Source of the DNA: an uncultured Collinsella sp.
Lineage (GTDB): Bacteria > Actinomycetota > Coriobacteriia > Coriobacteriales > Coriobacteriaceae
Reading direction: 5' to 3'
Length of the DNA stretch: 36,949 nucleotides
Assembly: GCA_934643145.1 (NCBI GenBank)
Contig: CAKUBM010000022.1
Span: forward strand, 1-36,949
Shown piece by piece: positions 13,501-18,987 of this stretch. Each line of letters opens with the position of its first letter. Position 1 is the stretch's first letter. Below the pieces are notes generated by a model. That model was not told where the DNA came from. It saw only the letters and a list, made by a program, of their open reading frames with translations, and searched no databases. A program made the position numbers and the translations under genes.

Positions 13501-15647
13501 TCCTCGAGCCCCGTAATCGTAAGGCTCTTGCAGCCGGAAAACGCGTTAGCGCCGATTGATGTAATAGATTTGTTCTTGCCCAGACCGGTGTCGGTCAGGG
13601 CCTTGCAGTCCCTATAGGCATTCTCGGGAAGCGACGCCAAGCCAGCCACCTTATCGAGCCCCGTAGACAGCAGTCCGCTGCGCTCAAACGCGCCCTTGCC
13701 CATCGTGTCAACGGTCGCTTCTTCTTCGATATTGAGGCTCGTAAGCGAAGAGCACTCAAAGAATGCCCCGCTCTCGATCGACCCAATGGACATTCCCGAA
13801 AGGCTTACGTCAGTGAGATTCTTGCACTGATAGAAGGCATTTTTGCCGATTTTGCTAAGGGAACTGCCCTCAAACCGCACCGATTGTAAACATTCGGACT
13901 CATAGCATAGACCTGCAGGGATCTCCTCCACCCCATCAGCGACGATCAGGTGATTTACCCATTTGCCGCCAACGGAGTTCTTGTACGGATTGTCGCTATC
14001 GACCTCCACCGTCACGTTACCGTCCGCATCGCAGGGATACAGACAGCCGCTGGGCATGAGCTTGGCATACTCGTAGACCGCCTGCTGCAGGTTGCCCGTG
14101 GTATACGCGACAAGGCGCGTATAGCCATCGTCGTATACCAGCTTTATGGGCTGTCCGTTCATTGACTCGTCGAAGACATCACCATCGCGGGGGGTAGCTG
14201 TAAGGTATTCGCCGTCACCGCTCGTTATGAGCGCTTCGTAGTTGCTGATCGTTGTCGAATGAGGATATTGAAACGTGACGCTCATGCCCTCAAGTGAGAT
14301 CTTTTCCCCCTGCTCATAGGTCATCTTGTCGGGATCGTGAGAGATCTCGATTTTCTGAAGCACCTTACCCACGGGGACAGGAAGTATTCCGTTGCAGCTC
14401 TCCCATACCTGCTTAGGACGACCGCTAGCGTACTGCGGAATCATCTTGGCAGGGACCATAACCGTCATGTTGCGTTTGGGGAACGAATCAGAATTAATGA
14501 GCACCACATGGTTGCACCCAAAGAACACGGTCTCGAGATTGGTGTAGCCAAACGCGTCGTTCGGCAGCAACTCGATCTTGGAATAATAGGGCAGCGTCAC
14601 CCCGCCGCTCAAGTCGGCACCGTAGAAGCAGGCGCGGCCAAGCGTCTCGATCGTCGTATTGTGCTCGAGCCCCGTGGTCGCAAGACTCGAGCAGTATTTG
14701 AACGCAGAGGCGCCAATCGATGTGATGGAGGTGTTCTTGCCCAGACCGCTATCGGTCAGAGCCCTACAGCTGTCGTAGGCGTTATCGGGAATCGACTTGA
14801 GTCCGACAACCTTGTCAAGCCCCGTCGACACCAGCCCACTCCCAGCAAACGCGGCATTGCCCATAGAGCCGATGTTGGTGACCTCATTGATATTCAGGCT
14901 AGTAAGCGACTTGCACCCAAAAAACGCCTCTGATCCGATGGCCCCGATGGTCATACCGGAAAGGCTGATGTCAGTGAGATTCGAGCACTGATAGAAGGCA
15001 TGTTTGCCGATTTCAGAAACGGATTGATTTTCAAAGCGCACTGAGCGCAGATTGGAAGAGCCCTCGCAGAGCTGTACGGGGACCTTGTCCATCCCGTAAT
15101 CGACAATCAGATTCGTTACCCAACGACCGTCGACAGAATTCTTATATGGATCGCTCCCGTCTATCTCAACCGTTATGTTTCCGTTTGCATCGCACGGATA
15201 CACATAATGGCTCGGCATAAGCTTGGCATACTCATAGACCGTAGGGTCCTCGTACACGAGAGCATCGACTTCACTGTCGTCGGACGAAGGTTCCGCCGTA
15301 GTAGCCAGGCTCTTTGCAGCATCGGAGTCGGTCGCGGCACCTGCGAGATCCTGCGCCAGGCTCGACGCGGGAACGTTAGCATCCGAACTGGACGATTCGT
15401 CCTGGGCGTTATTCGTTTGGTCGGAAGTTGTGGATGAGCTGCCCTCATCGGTCGATGATGTGTCATCGACAGCATCGGGATCAGTGTCGGAGCCCAAGTC
15501 GGCCTCTTGGGCCTCGCTCTCGACAGCGACCGCCCCGGCATCATCGGCATAGGCCGTACCGGGAGCAAGGGGTATCGAGGTCACGACCATCGCGACCGAA
15601 AGATAGACGACTAAAAACCTATAGAGGGCAGCAGTGATCCTGTTCAT
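1530..15647 (-). CDS. giant LRR/InlB-repeat/Ig-MBG cell-wall-anchored surface protein (4705 aa)
   Basis: Predicted secreted, sortase-anchored adhesin. Starts at ATG 15647 with GGGAAGG upstream. Residues 1-34 form a signal peptide ending in AYA before DD. Residues 35-136 are acidic and Ser/Thr-rich. Residues about 137-1297 are three tandem modules of about 387 residues, each with BspA-like LRR_5 units and a Big_3-like Ig domain. Residues about 1298-2965 hold some 19 InlB/Listeria-Bacteroides-type units with an F-x-x-W core, interrupted near 1571-1660 by an Ala-rich hydrophobic helix. Residues about 2965-4560 hold three modules of Ig (YQWY and EYFC), He_PIG-like and MBG-like domains. Pro-Asp stalks follow module 2 and module 3. 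The end is LADTG (residues 4670-4674), a hydrophobic segment and RRRHPGA. No frameshift is seen. Ligand unknown; binding to host or other cells is inference. Confidence 0.93.
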   Translation of the reverse strand: MNRITAALYRFLVVYLSVAMVVTSIPLAPGTAYADDAGAVAVESEAQEADLGSDTDPDAVDDTSSTDEGSSSTTSDQTNNAQDESSSSDANVPASSLAQDLAGAATDSDAAKSLATTAEPSSDDSEVDALVYEDPTVYEYAKLMPSHYVYPCDANGNITVEIDGSDPYKNSVDGRWVTNLIVDYGMDKVPVQLCEGSSNLRSVRFENQSVSEIGKHAFYQCSNLTDISLSGMTIGAIGSEAFFGCKSLTSLNINEVTNIGSMGNAAFAGSGLVSTGLDKVVGLKSIPDNAYDSCRALTDSGLGKNTSITSIGASAFKYCSSLATTGLEHNTTIETLGRACFYGADLSGGVTLPYYSKIELLPNDAFGYTNLETVFFGCNHVVLINSDSFPKRNMTVMVPAKMIPQYASGRPKQVWESCNGILPVPVGKVLQKIEISHDPDKMTYEQGEKISLEGMSVTFQYPHSTTISNYEALITSGDGEYLTATPRDGDVFDESMNGQPIKLVYDDGYTRLVAYTTGNLQQAVYEYAKLMPSGCLYPCDADGNVTVEVDSDNPYKNSVGGKWVNHLIVADGVEEIPAGLCYESECLQSVRFEGSSLSKIGKNAFYQCKNLTDVSLSGMSIGSIESGAFFECSSLTSLNIEEEATVDTMGKGAFERSGLLSTGLDKVAGLASLPENAYRDCKALTDTGLGKNKSITSIGANAFSGCKSLTITGLEDNKKVKTLGDGCFSDTDMSGGLVLPHGSKIEELPSRAFYGTKLETVFLACDHAVLINTDTFPKRNMTVMVPAKMISKYSKGEPKQVWESCNGCLPVPVGKVLQGIKISRDPDKMAYQPGEKISLEGMSVTFQYPHSTTTGDYEALLKEELGEYLTATPCDGDVFDGSMDGEPIQLVYDDGYSHYVAYTTGNLQQAAYEYAKLMPNLYLYPCDANGNLTVEIDESSPRWNSVDGRMVTNLIVDYGMDEIDVQLCADSTNLRSVRFENTSISVIGMHAFYNCPNLTDISFSGMTIGQIGKEAFYGCKSLTSLNINETATIGSISEAAFARTGLVSTGLDKVVGLTSLPVRAFEYCKALTDTGLDKNTSITSLGACAFRGCSSLATTGLESNTTIETLGHTCFAGTDLSGGLALPYNSKIDELPKEAFYETNLETVFLACDHAVLIDTDTFPKYNMTVMVPAKMISKYSKGDPKSVWMRCNGCLPVPVGKVLKNVEISCDPDNMTYAPGDTISLEGMSVELDYPHTVSIWNYEALIKEELGEYLTATPRDGDVFDESMDGQPIKLVYDDGYSHFETQTKGTLHLKKPASSPLTISYVQANNRRGCKLMDGVELPDVSGAMTISAGDEVTLDAGALGMLNDNLTFKGWYDTESERYISKEAVYTFTPDRDLSLEARFKLKDYAIHINDAQATDSSQDYAHLSVTAQNCYRNAGETVELSAATDNALFLGWYLGESDDAYAVSDQLDFTYTVDEEDVPEHYDAYGPKIEVTPRYCAPQASVVLSVDGVDENGQPLGQFLSTGLYGIGSRVTVVAVPSPGYVFDYATDARGNVVFTGDDGPSYTFVLEGDVQYTAHFREATDPAESLAALKAALIAAITAAAVLATMYGLGEIVDPIAADAVIEIGMADNIEDVAAVGTKVLKEIKDIIDDHKKPKPHGDHKIEIIATAQPEVGGVVTGGGIHYEGTVATLEAVANPGYRFVCWKENGVEVSTSPLKTMTITKATPEVVKMTAVFEKKVEITAVAEVDGVQADFSTGCTASPVTQSITRGDQAMVTASEGPDYAFVGWFEDGIEVSPERTYIFEAEVDRHLVARFRKADKTILVNTDPYDSAEVLCDGVPVVDGMVRAKDGDILTFTVRPKVRPDNPEKTYRFVEWRETDAQGVTIANKQEVCEYCVNGNARIEAVMDGRDTHTVRAEADPLEGGTITLKRGETAGMVLEVPEGERVTAEATPTEGYIFDGWYLSNGGSDTTSTLVSSERSYTFEPITDCVIQAKFTRACKVDVVVEPAAAMAGKYLVHGEGYCMKGEPATLSIELTAEASKQFAFKGWYDAKTDLLLGNDPSYLEFYPEDAECTVRAVFEENTYTVAAKAKKTFVERGTVEIEGHPGASSVTCGYGDTVMLKAKANDGYRFDHWKDDSGKEYDTAELVVKVTKSDTYTAIFTDSKPEVMVTADSWLGGTVTCNGTVVKPTTDKFKLGETLHLTAKAHPGFLFRGWYVNGRLKSLKHETSLVAKARGKTGRCVITAAFVPIDTVCVPLADPAEGGTVKASRILADRGAEVALKATPNPGYVFTGWYTADGTFESADAEFTCHQERSHVHVARFMAKSYEVDATTVVDSGTGSLVESSAAGWVEGTGTVEAGHAATLTAHALSGYAFEYWADASGAVVSRDSTYHVVPTSDTTLQAVFSAKQYTVDVSCEESMGTVKGAGTYAAGQVATVRAVAAEDTAFVGWFRNGTCVSSKKTYRFTVREDTSLYAVFASGSYVVHTVASPAEGGAVSGFGGYEAGDRATLRAIANTGYSFVGWTDDKGETVSENADYTVKVTGDATYTATFKPKSYQVVLSASDDGVGTLSGEGSYQFGDTVELNATPVGTKRFVGWYVLDAEGNKSLLSCDAHCWVKLDKDMVEGLEDDTLELQAVFADPYEVAVTGEVVVKDKASSRGCRVTGSGSFAVGDQVELTAVAGMGYRFVGWSTDKGGTSIVETAAVLDVTATQDMTYYAQFESDGQVTITVTGSSIFRGTALLVDGIPAGSRSYDRGDMFMAIAIPWKKYHFSHWVDDAGVTVSYSAFYIGTAKENRQLTAVFYETGCDVQVATYPKGAGFSMVALGTGSSYHSAAIMFTVPHKGWKFKYWVDENGLPVGATPVINRVVFGNRTFTAVYERASMTVTAVDSRQGGHVEGSSEDESLGYAVTNEVENGESTTLTAVPDAGYVFDGWYARNDDGSLGDEPLSTDAVWTFVPEDNMTVEARFAEAPKYTVTARAVNGSVDPETASVATDGKVTLSATPDEGCYLTRVTVAEEAGEDGSAGNAYDLDISDYQGGAYEVTLSSVSAPQQVTLEFAKAAAPEVLAQPQDASAYEGDPVELSVAAEAGRNVRVHAAVSSGSAADVKLSYQWYRVSADGNVKLKGETGEALSIAQLDSDSEGEYFCRITQSYLGTVTKTDTEHATVSIVPREALVFNGRVLPAATAHDDYRVVIAGATGGKAPYAYNLDEVEVPEGMQLTQADDGTGALVLSGVPSATGVCRFKIRCTDDLGNKRVAHFALVVKAKEAPLAFEGQSFTYNATAQAPELSGVPEGCEDDVAVTYVGTGDTHYSSDQAPVDAGTYRAVATLDANGYVGYASSDFVIEKAPVDISIQTSDVTYDGARHGAAVVVAGLDASAYSVTYRGVDGTSYGPTALEPCDSGNYRVTVKVNDPNYQGKKSAEFSIAKASQVITGTTSYSGVYGGDPIVFDNVAQTPVSFELVGSADDDASLISIKGRCATVKAAGTARVVAHAKASRNYLAAEDVELAVTVAPAQLLVKVDDAERFEGQDNPEFTSSLVSRCDTSDVTVTYFCSANKKSPAGEYQIDAAVADPNFDVAIAPGTLTVKKKPERYKVTAKAVNGSVDNASVTVVEGGDATLSATPDEGCYLKRVTVSEVGSDEVVDLDISDYKGGAYEVTLSGITASQRVTFEFAKADVPRVVAQPQDVSAHEGDSAVLSVAAEAGENVANHAASSTGSAAEIELSYQWFRIVDGKAVALEGETGEALSLSNLDDEQAGEYFCRITQHYLGTEKQTDSDCASVSVVAWDTLVFNGDVLPAASAHSTYLATIAGAAGGKAPYEYTWDETKLPDGLKLSRTSGSLTLSGVPSKTGVSAFDITCTDARGETATARFALVVQAKRVKLTFADSDFTYSGAPQAPEVSGAPKVCKGDLKIKYYGTGSTHYSSTEAPTDAGTYRAVATLRAHGYAGAAVCEFEIAPAKLKVKVDAAERFEGEANPAFTSTLESAVDTSGVKVKYSCDADESSPAGKYQIGATVTDPNFDVEVVPGTLTVKKKQEPVDPDPVVPDPDNPDNPDPDNPDPDRPDPDPNPDNPDPDNPDPDNPEPDPNPDNPDPGKPDPDPKPDPDQPNPDNPDPDNPEPDNPDKPERFEVTTRAVNGSVDNASITVDAGGNATLSATPDEGCYLERATVTEDGSDKVVDLDISDYEGGAYEVTLSGVTASQEVTFEFAKADAPKVIAQPQDASAHEGDSAVLSVAAEAGKAVLDHASSSTGSAADVELSYQWFHMVDGEAVALEGETGETLVIENLDDDCAGEYFCRITQRYLGTETQADSDRAVVSVVPRDALVFNGGLLPAARAHSAYRVTIAGAAGGESPYEYTWDEADLPDGFMLTRAAGGLMLSGTPSKAGVFSFDVTCKDAQGETVTAHLVLVVRTKRVELAFEGGNFVYSGDAQAPEVTGVPKVCEGDLRVRYYGTGGTHYSSSEAPTDAGTYRAVATLRSNGYVGAAARKFKITPAKLKVKVDDAERYEGEANPAFTSSLESAVDTSGVKVEYSCDADESSPAGEYKIGAMVTDPNFEVEVEPGTLTVKRKQGPVNPDPDKPDGPDPDQPDKPEPDKPEPDQPDKPDPDNPDKPEPDQPDKPEPGKPEPDKPGSPDSDQSDSKDPAKPSSSDDSAADKAKADGKESSDKKASSKSSAQQLADTGDKAPLAVAVAAGAAALIALGLELLRRRHPGA
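1533..1640 (-). other. cell-wall sorting signal LADTG, membrane segment and basic tail
   Basis: LADTG at 1626-1640 is followed by DKAPL, about 18 hydrophobic residues and RRRHPGA at the end of the protein. LAxTG rather than LPxTG is the form known for class E sortases of high-GC Gram-positives. No sortase gene is in this window. Confidence 0.85.
1740..1965 (-). repeat. C-terminal Pro-Asp-rich stalk repeats
   Basis: The protein reads as repeats of PDKPEPDQPDKP type, and the DNA shows short tandem units built on ccgg/tccggctt variants. It lies between the last MBG domain and the LADTG anchor and should act as a wall-spanning stalk. The DNA repetition makes it prone to length variation. Confidence 0.8.
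3292..3575 (-). repeat. internal Pro-Asp-Asn-rich linker repeats
   Basis: About 95 residues of PDPDNPDPDNP type separate the second and third Ig/MBG modules. The corresponding link between modules 1 and 2 (near 4900) has no such insert. At DNA level the unit is a degenerate 6-18 bp repeat (gga/tcc/ggg/tt blocks). A second stalk inside the protein, not only before the anchor, is notable. Confidence 0.8.
6755..11758 (-). repeat. array of about 19 InlB/Listeria-Bacteroides-type repeats in the giant protein
   Basis: Successive units of roughly 70-90 residues carry a GY-x-F-x-GW core, for example GYVFDGWY, GYRFVGW, AFVGWF and KYHFSHW. I count about 19 aromatic cores by eye. Units are diverged in sequence, unlike the near-identical LRR modules. 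In known surface proteins such units are small beta-rich (beta-grasp-like) spacers. Confidence 0.75.
11758..15238 (-). repeat. three tandem ~1160-bp LRR plus Ig modules
   Basis: Each copy opens with YEYAKLMP (coding at about 15238, 14079 and 12918) and continues with NGN-TVE, a run of LRR_5 units (LTDxSxSGM, SLTSLNI, ALTDTGL) and a Big_3-like segment (GEKISLEGMSVTFQYPHS). Spacing is 1159 and 1161 bp. The copies are strongly similar at the DNA level, which points to recent duplication or gene conversion. Confidence 0.88.
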
Positions 15648-15773
15648 AGGAACCTTCCCGCAATTCGCAAAGATACAGGGGCCCGGCGTGGGCCATCATT
15701 TCACATTACCCTATATGAGCGATATTGCGGGTCGGTTGCGTAAACGGTTTATCAAGGGGCGCAAAAGGTTGGT

Positions 15774-16916
15774 CTAATCATGGCTCAAATCGCGCAGCGC
15801 CTCAATCGCCGTGTCGACTTCTTCGACCGTGTTGAAGTAGCCAAACGAGAATCGAACGACACCCTGGCGCTCGGTCCCCAGCGCGCGGTGCATAAGCGGG
15901 GCACAATGGGCGCCAGGACGGGTCGCAATCCCCCACCCTTGCATGAGCGCATCGGAGATCTCGGCAGAATCGATATCGCCCACATTGAGCGACACGATCG
16001 CCGAGCGTATCGGCTGGTCAAAGGAACCATAGAGCTTGATTCCCGGAATCCCACGCACGTCGGCCAGGAAACGATCGGCGAGCACGCGCTCGTGCGCAGA
16101 GATCGCCTCAACCCCACTCTGGACCTCAATAAAATCGAGCCCGGCAGACAGTCCCGCGATTCCATGGCCGTTGAGCGTACCCGCTTCCAGGCGCGTAGGC
16201 CATTCCATTGGCTGCAGCGCATCGAAGCTGTGCACGCCCGTGCCGCCCATGGCCCACGGCGCCACGTCGACGTCCTCCGCCACAGCCAAGCCGCCCGTGC
16301 CCTGGGGACCCATAAGCCCCTTGTGGCCGGTAAAGCACACGATATCGAGCTCCATCGCCGCCATGTCAATCTTTGCCGCGCCGGCAGACTGCGAGGCATC
16401 AACGATCACGAGCGCGCCGGCCGCGTGGGCCATCTCCGCCACGCGCGCAACGTCAACGGCATTGCCGGTCACGTTGGAAGCATGAGTCACCACCACGGCA
16501 CGCGTGCCCGGCGTCACCAGGCGCTCAAGCTCGTCATAGTCGAGTACGCCGTTCGCATCGCAGCCGACATGTTCAACGGTAACGCCCCGCTCCGCCGCAA
16601 GACGATTGAGCGGACGCAGCACGGAGTTATGCTCGAGCACCGTCGTGACCACGCGGTCACCGGGACGCACCACACCGTTGATGGCGGTGTTGAGCGCCGC
16701 CGTGGAGTTGGGCGTAAAGCACACATGGTCGGCCCGCGGACAACCCAGCAGGCGCGCGAGCTTGGCGCGGCAACCGTGGATGGTGCGCGCGGCATCGAGT
16801 GCACCCGACGTGGCACCGCGCCCGGCATTGCCGAGCGAACACATCGCCTGCGTCACGGCATCGATCACCGTCTGCGGCTTGTGCATGGTCGTCGCCGCGT
16901 TATCCAGGTAGATCAT
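15774..16916 (-). CDS. NifS-like cysteine desulfurase/selenocysteine lyase family (class V aminotransferase)
   Basis: PLP enzyme of 380 residues that takes sulfur or selenium from Cys or Sec. The PLP lysine is K199 in CFTGHKG, an aspartate (D173) precedes it in the usual place, and the persulfide/selenide cysteine is C338 in RPGAHCAP. It resembles the desulfurase subfamily found in selenium operons. The start is ATG at 16916 inside ATGA, overlapping the stop of the DUF3343 gene by 4 nt with GGAGGT upstream; this implies translational coupling. The open frame reaches 16931, but the overlap start fits family alignments (IYLDNAATT). Last gene of the selD-yedF-DUF3343 run. Role as a selenium donor to SelD is inferred from context. 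Confidence 0.9.
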   Translation of the reverse strand: MIYLDNAATTMHKPQTVIDAVTQAMCSLGNAGRGATSGALDAARTIHGCRAKLARLLGCPRADHVCFTPNSTAALNTAINGVVRPGDRVVTTVLEHNSVLRPLNRLAAERGVTVEHVGCDANGVLDYDELERLVTPGTRAVVVTHASNVTGNAVDVARVAEMAHAAGALVIVDASQSAGAAKIDMAAMELDIVCFTGHKGLMGPQGTGGLAVAEDVDVAPWAMGGTGVHSFDALQPMEWPTRLEAGTLNGHGIAGLSAGLDFIEVQSGVEAISAHERVLADRFLADVRGIPGIKLYGSFDQPIRSAIVSLNVGDIDSAEISDALMQGWGIATRPGAHCAPLMHRALGTERQGVVRFSFGYFNTVEEVDTAIEALRDLSHD

Positions 16917-17164
16917 CGCACGACCTCCCACATGTCGATCACGGTAAAGCCCTCGGTGGGAACGCCGGCCGCGGCAAGCTCGCCGCGCAGCAAATCCTCA
17001 TCTGAGGGCAAGGCCTTCCAAGCCAGGCCGCAGCCGGCCGCGACCTCCCCGGGCACGGGAATCGTGCGTCCGGGAAGGCCACGTTCTGTGCACAGGCTCT
17101 CGCAGCCCATGGCGGCCGCCGTGGTGGGAAACGTGATGACCAGTGCCGGGCGTTTCTCCCTCAT
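16913..17164 (-). CDS. DUF3343 small putative Se/S carrier protein
   Basis: An 83-residue protein beginning MREKRPALVITFPTT, with cysteines in GCES and LCTE and a C-terminal AAGCGLAW motif typical of DUF3343. Family members sit next to YedF and NifS-like genes in selenium-using genomes and are thought to carry sulfur or selenium, but no activity is established. Start ATG at 17164 is preferred to an in-frame TTG at 17179, which lies only a few bases after the yedF stop. The ribosome site is weak (GGATGG), so coupling to yedF is likely; the end overlaps the desulfurase start. Confidence 0.82.
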   Translation of the reverse strand: MREKRPALVITFPTTAAAMGCESLCTERGLPGRTIPVPGEVAAGCGLAWKALPSDEDLLRGELAAAGVPTEGFTVIDMWEVVR

Positions 17165-17183
17165 GGCAATCCCATCCAATGAG

Positions 17184-17810
17184 CTACGGGCGCACGACGC
17201 GCACGGCCTGCTCCATCTTCTCCACGATCACATACATGTTGGTGACCTCGCCCACCGCGAGCTGGTCCTTAATGCCAAAGTGATCGAGGCAGGTGCCGCA
17301 GGTGAGAATCTCGACACCCTGCTCGGCCAGCCCCTTAAGGTCGTCGAGCACCGGCGAGCCCTCGACGGTGAGCTTGGCGCCGCCGTTGTAGAACAGCATG
17401 GTCGCGGGCAGTTCCTCCTGCTGCGTCACGGCAAAAATGAACGCCTTCATGAGCTTGTGGCCCAGCTCGTCGTCACCGCGGCCCATGCAGTCGGTGTAGA
17501 CGGAGATGACCAGCTTCCCCTTGCCGGCGCTGGCGTCGCAGAAGGCGGCACCGTCCTGCTCGGGCACGTCCACGGCAACGGCGCCGGCGGTCGCCACGGT
17601 CACATGCCACTCGACGTCAGAAACCTTCTCAACCGAGGCCGCGCAGCCCTTCTCCTGCGCCATCTTGGAAATGTTCTTGACGGCGGTCTCGTTATCGACC
17701 GAGGTCACGACAGCGCCCTCGCCATCGAGCTGCTTCAGGGCCTTGAGCGTCTTGACGACGGGCAGCGGGCAGGCATCGCCCATGGCGTTAACTTCAATCT
17801 TGGTAGACAT
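17184..17810 (-). CDS. yedF: selenium metabolism protein YedF (TusA-like plus DsrE-like)
   Basis: A 208-residue two-domain protein. Residues 1-75 are TusA/SirA-like with the CPLP motif (C14). The C-terminal half is DsrE-like with TDCMGRGDDELG and a CGTCLDHFG motif (C171, C174). This fusion is characteristic of the YedF family that co-occurs with SelD, and it is thought to relay selenium or sulfur. Start ATG at 17810 is preceded by AAAGGAAAA; upstream in-frame codons lack an RBS. It lies 57 bp after selD in the same direction. Family assignment is strong; the reaction is not established. Confidence 0.9.
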   Translation of the reverse strand: MSTKIEVNAMGDACPLPVVKTLKALKQLDGEGAVVTSVDNETAVKNISKMAQEKGCAASVEKVSDVEWHVTVATAGAVAVDVPEQDGAAFCDASAGKGKLVISVYTDCMGRGDDELGHKLMKAFIFAVTQQEELPATMLFYNGGAKLTVEGSPVLDDLKGLAEQGVEILTCGTCLDHFGIKDQLAVGEVTNMYVIVEKMEQAVRVVRP

Positions 17811-17867
17811 AGTTTTCCTTTCGAGTTCATCGTTCTTAAAACAGTACATAGTTCAATAAACGCGCCG

Positions 17868-18917
17868 CTAGCGGACAACGCGAACAGCGGGACCGCCCGG
17901 CTCTGCCTCACATACGCGACCGACAACGGCGGCGATGCGACCCTCGGCATGCAGGCGGCGCGCAAGCTCATCCACATCGGCGGCAGGCGCCGCGATGAGC
18001 AGGCCACCAGACGTCTGCGGATCGTACAGCGCATCCAGCATGCCCGGCTCTAGGTCATCGTCGGCAGCCACACGTGGGCCAAAGAAATCCTGGTTGCGGT
18101 AGGCACCGGCGGGGATAATGCCCAGTCGCGCCATGTCGAGCACCTGGTCAAAGAGCGGCACCGCCCCAGACGCAAGCTCAATCTGCACACCCGAGCCCTC
18201 GGCCATCTCGCACGCATGTCCGATCAGACCAAAGCCCGTAACGTCGGTGCAGCCGTGGAGTTCGAGCCCCTCGGCAAGGCGAATCGGCGCCTCGTTCAGG
18301 GTGCGCATTGAATCAAACATCGCTGCGGCCTCATCCTGCTCGATAAGCTCGCCCTTAATGGCCGTGGTGATGATGCCCGAGCCGACCGCCTTGGTCAGCA
18401 ACAGGGCATCGCCCACGCGCGCGCCACTGTTGGCAAGCATCCGATCGAGCGGGACAAAGCCGCTCACGGAGAGACCGTACTTGGGCTCGTCGTCGTTGAT
18501 GGTGTGGCCACCCGCGATGGTGCAGCCGGCCTCGACGCATTTGTCGGCGCCGCCCGCCAGAATCTGCCCCGCAACCTCAACGCCCAGGCAATTGGGGATG
18601 CATAGCAGGTTCATGGCATGACTCGGCGTACCGCCCATGGCGTAGATATCCGACAGCGAGTTGGCTGCCGCGATCTGACCAAATAGGAACGGGTCGTCGA
18701 CCATCGGCGGGAAGAAGTCGATGGACTGCACGAGTCCCAGGTTCTCGCCAACACGGAAGACGCTCGCATCGTCGGAGGTATCGAACCCCACGAGCAAGTT
18801 GTCGTTGGGCACATTTGGTAAGTCACCCAGGACCTGGGCGAGGACTCCAGGAGCCAACTTAGCGGCTCAACCGCTCGCAGCGGTCATAGACGTGAGCCTA
18901 ATCGTGTCCTCTGCCAT
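17868..18917 (-). CDS. selD: selenophosphate synthase SelD, a selenocysteine-containing form
   Basis: Makes monoselenophosphate from selenide and ATP, the donor for Sec-tRNA and other Se modifications. The full frame is 349 residues from ATG 18917 (GAGGAGGT upstream) to 17868, with a TGA at codon 17 (18869-18867) in the context ASG-U-AAKLAPG. In the family this is the catalytic Cys/Sec followed three residues on by the essential Lys (K20). Downstream motifs match SelD: DDASVF, QSIDFFPP, AAANSLSDIYAMGG, AGGHTI, DVTGFGLIGH and DPQTSGGLL. A gene finder that stops at TGA would call a truncated protein from TTG 18857, missing the active-site residue. First gene of the selenium run, 70 bp after the activator gene. 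Confidence 0.95.
18833..18869 (-). promoter_or_regulatory. candidate bacterial SECIS element after the selD TGA
   Basis: After the TGA (18869-18867) and 15 nt there is a CCTGG/CCAGG stem (18851-18847 with 18837-18833) enclosing a 9-nt loop, AGTCCTCGC, with a loop GUC. Position and size suit a bacterial SECIS inside the coding sequence. The stem is short and drawn by eye. Confidence 0.55.
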
Positions 18918-18952
18918 CGATACCTCCTCTCATCGATCAGTCATTTCTTCCC

Positions 18953-18958
18953 AGTATA
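18953..18958 (-). promoter_or_regulatory. possible -10 box for selD
   Basis: TATACT lies 36 nt upstream of the selD start in the 70-bp gap after the activator gene. No good -35 box is visible at 16-18 bp, so selD may instead be read from upstream. Confidence 0.25.
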
Positions 18959-18987
18959 CGCATGAACGCGAATCTACGTCCGGCATA

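Noticed and set aside
18857..18869. Nonsense mutation or pseudogene in selD
   Set aside because: The TGA is at the exact catalytic Cys/Sec codon, a strong start and SD lie upstream, and the rest of the gene is intact.
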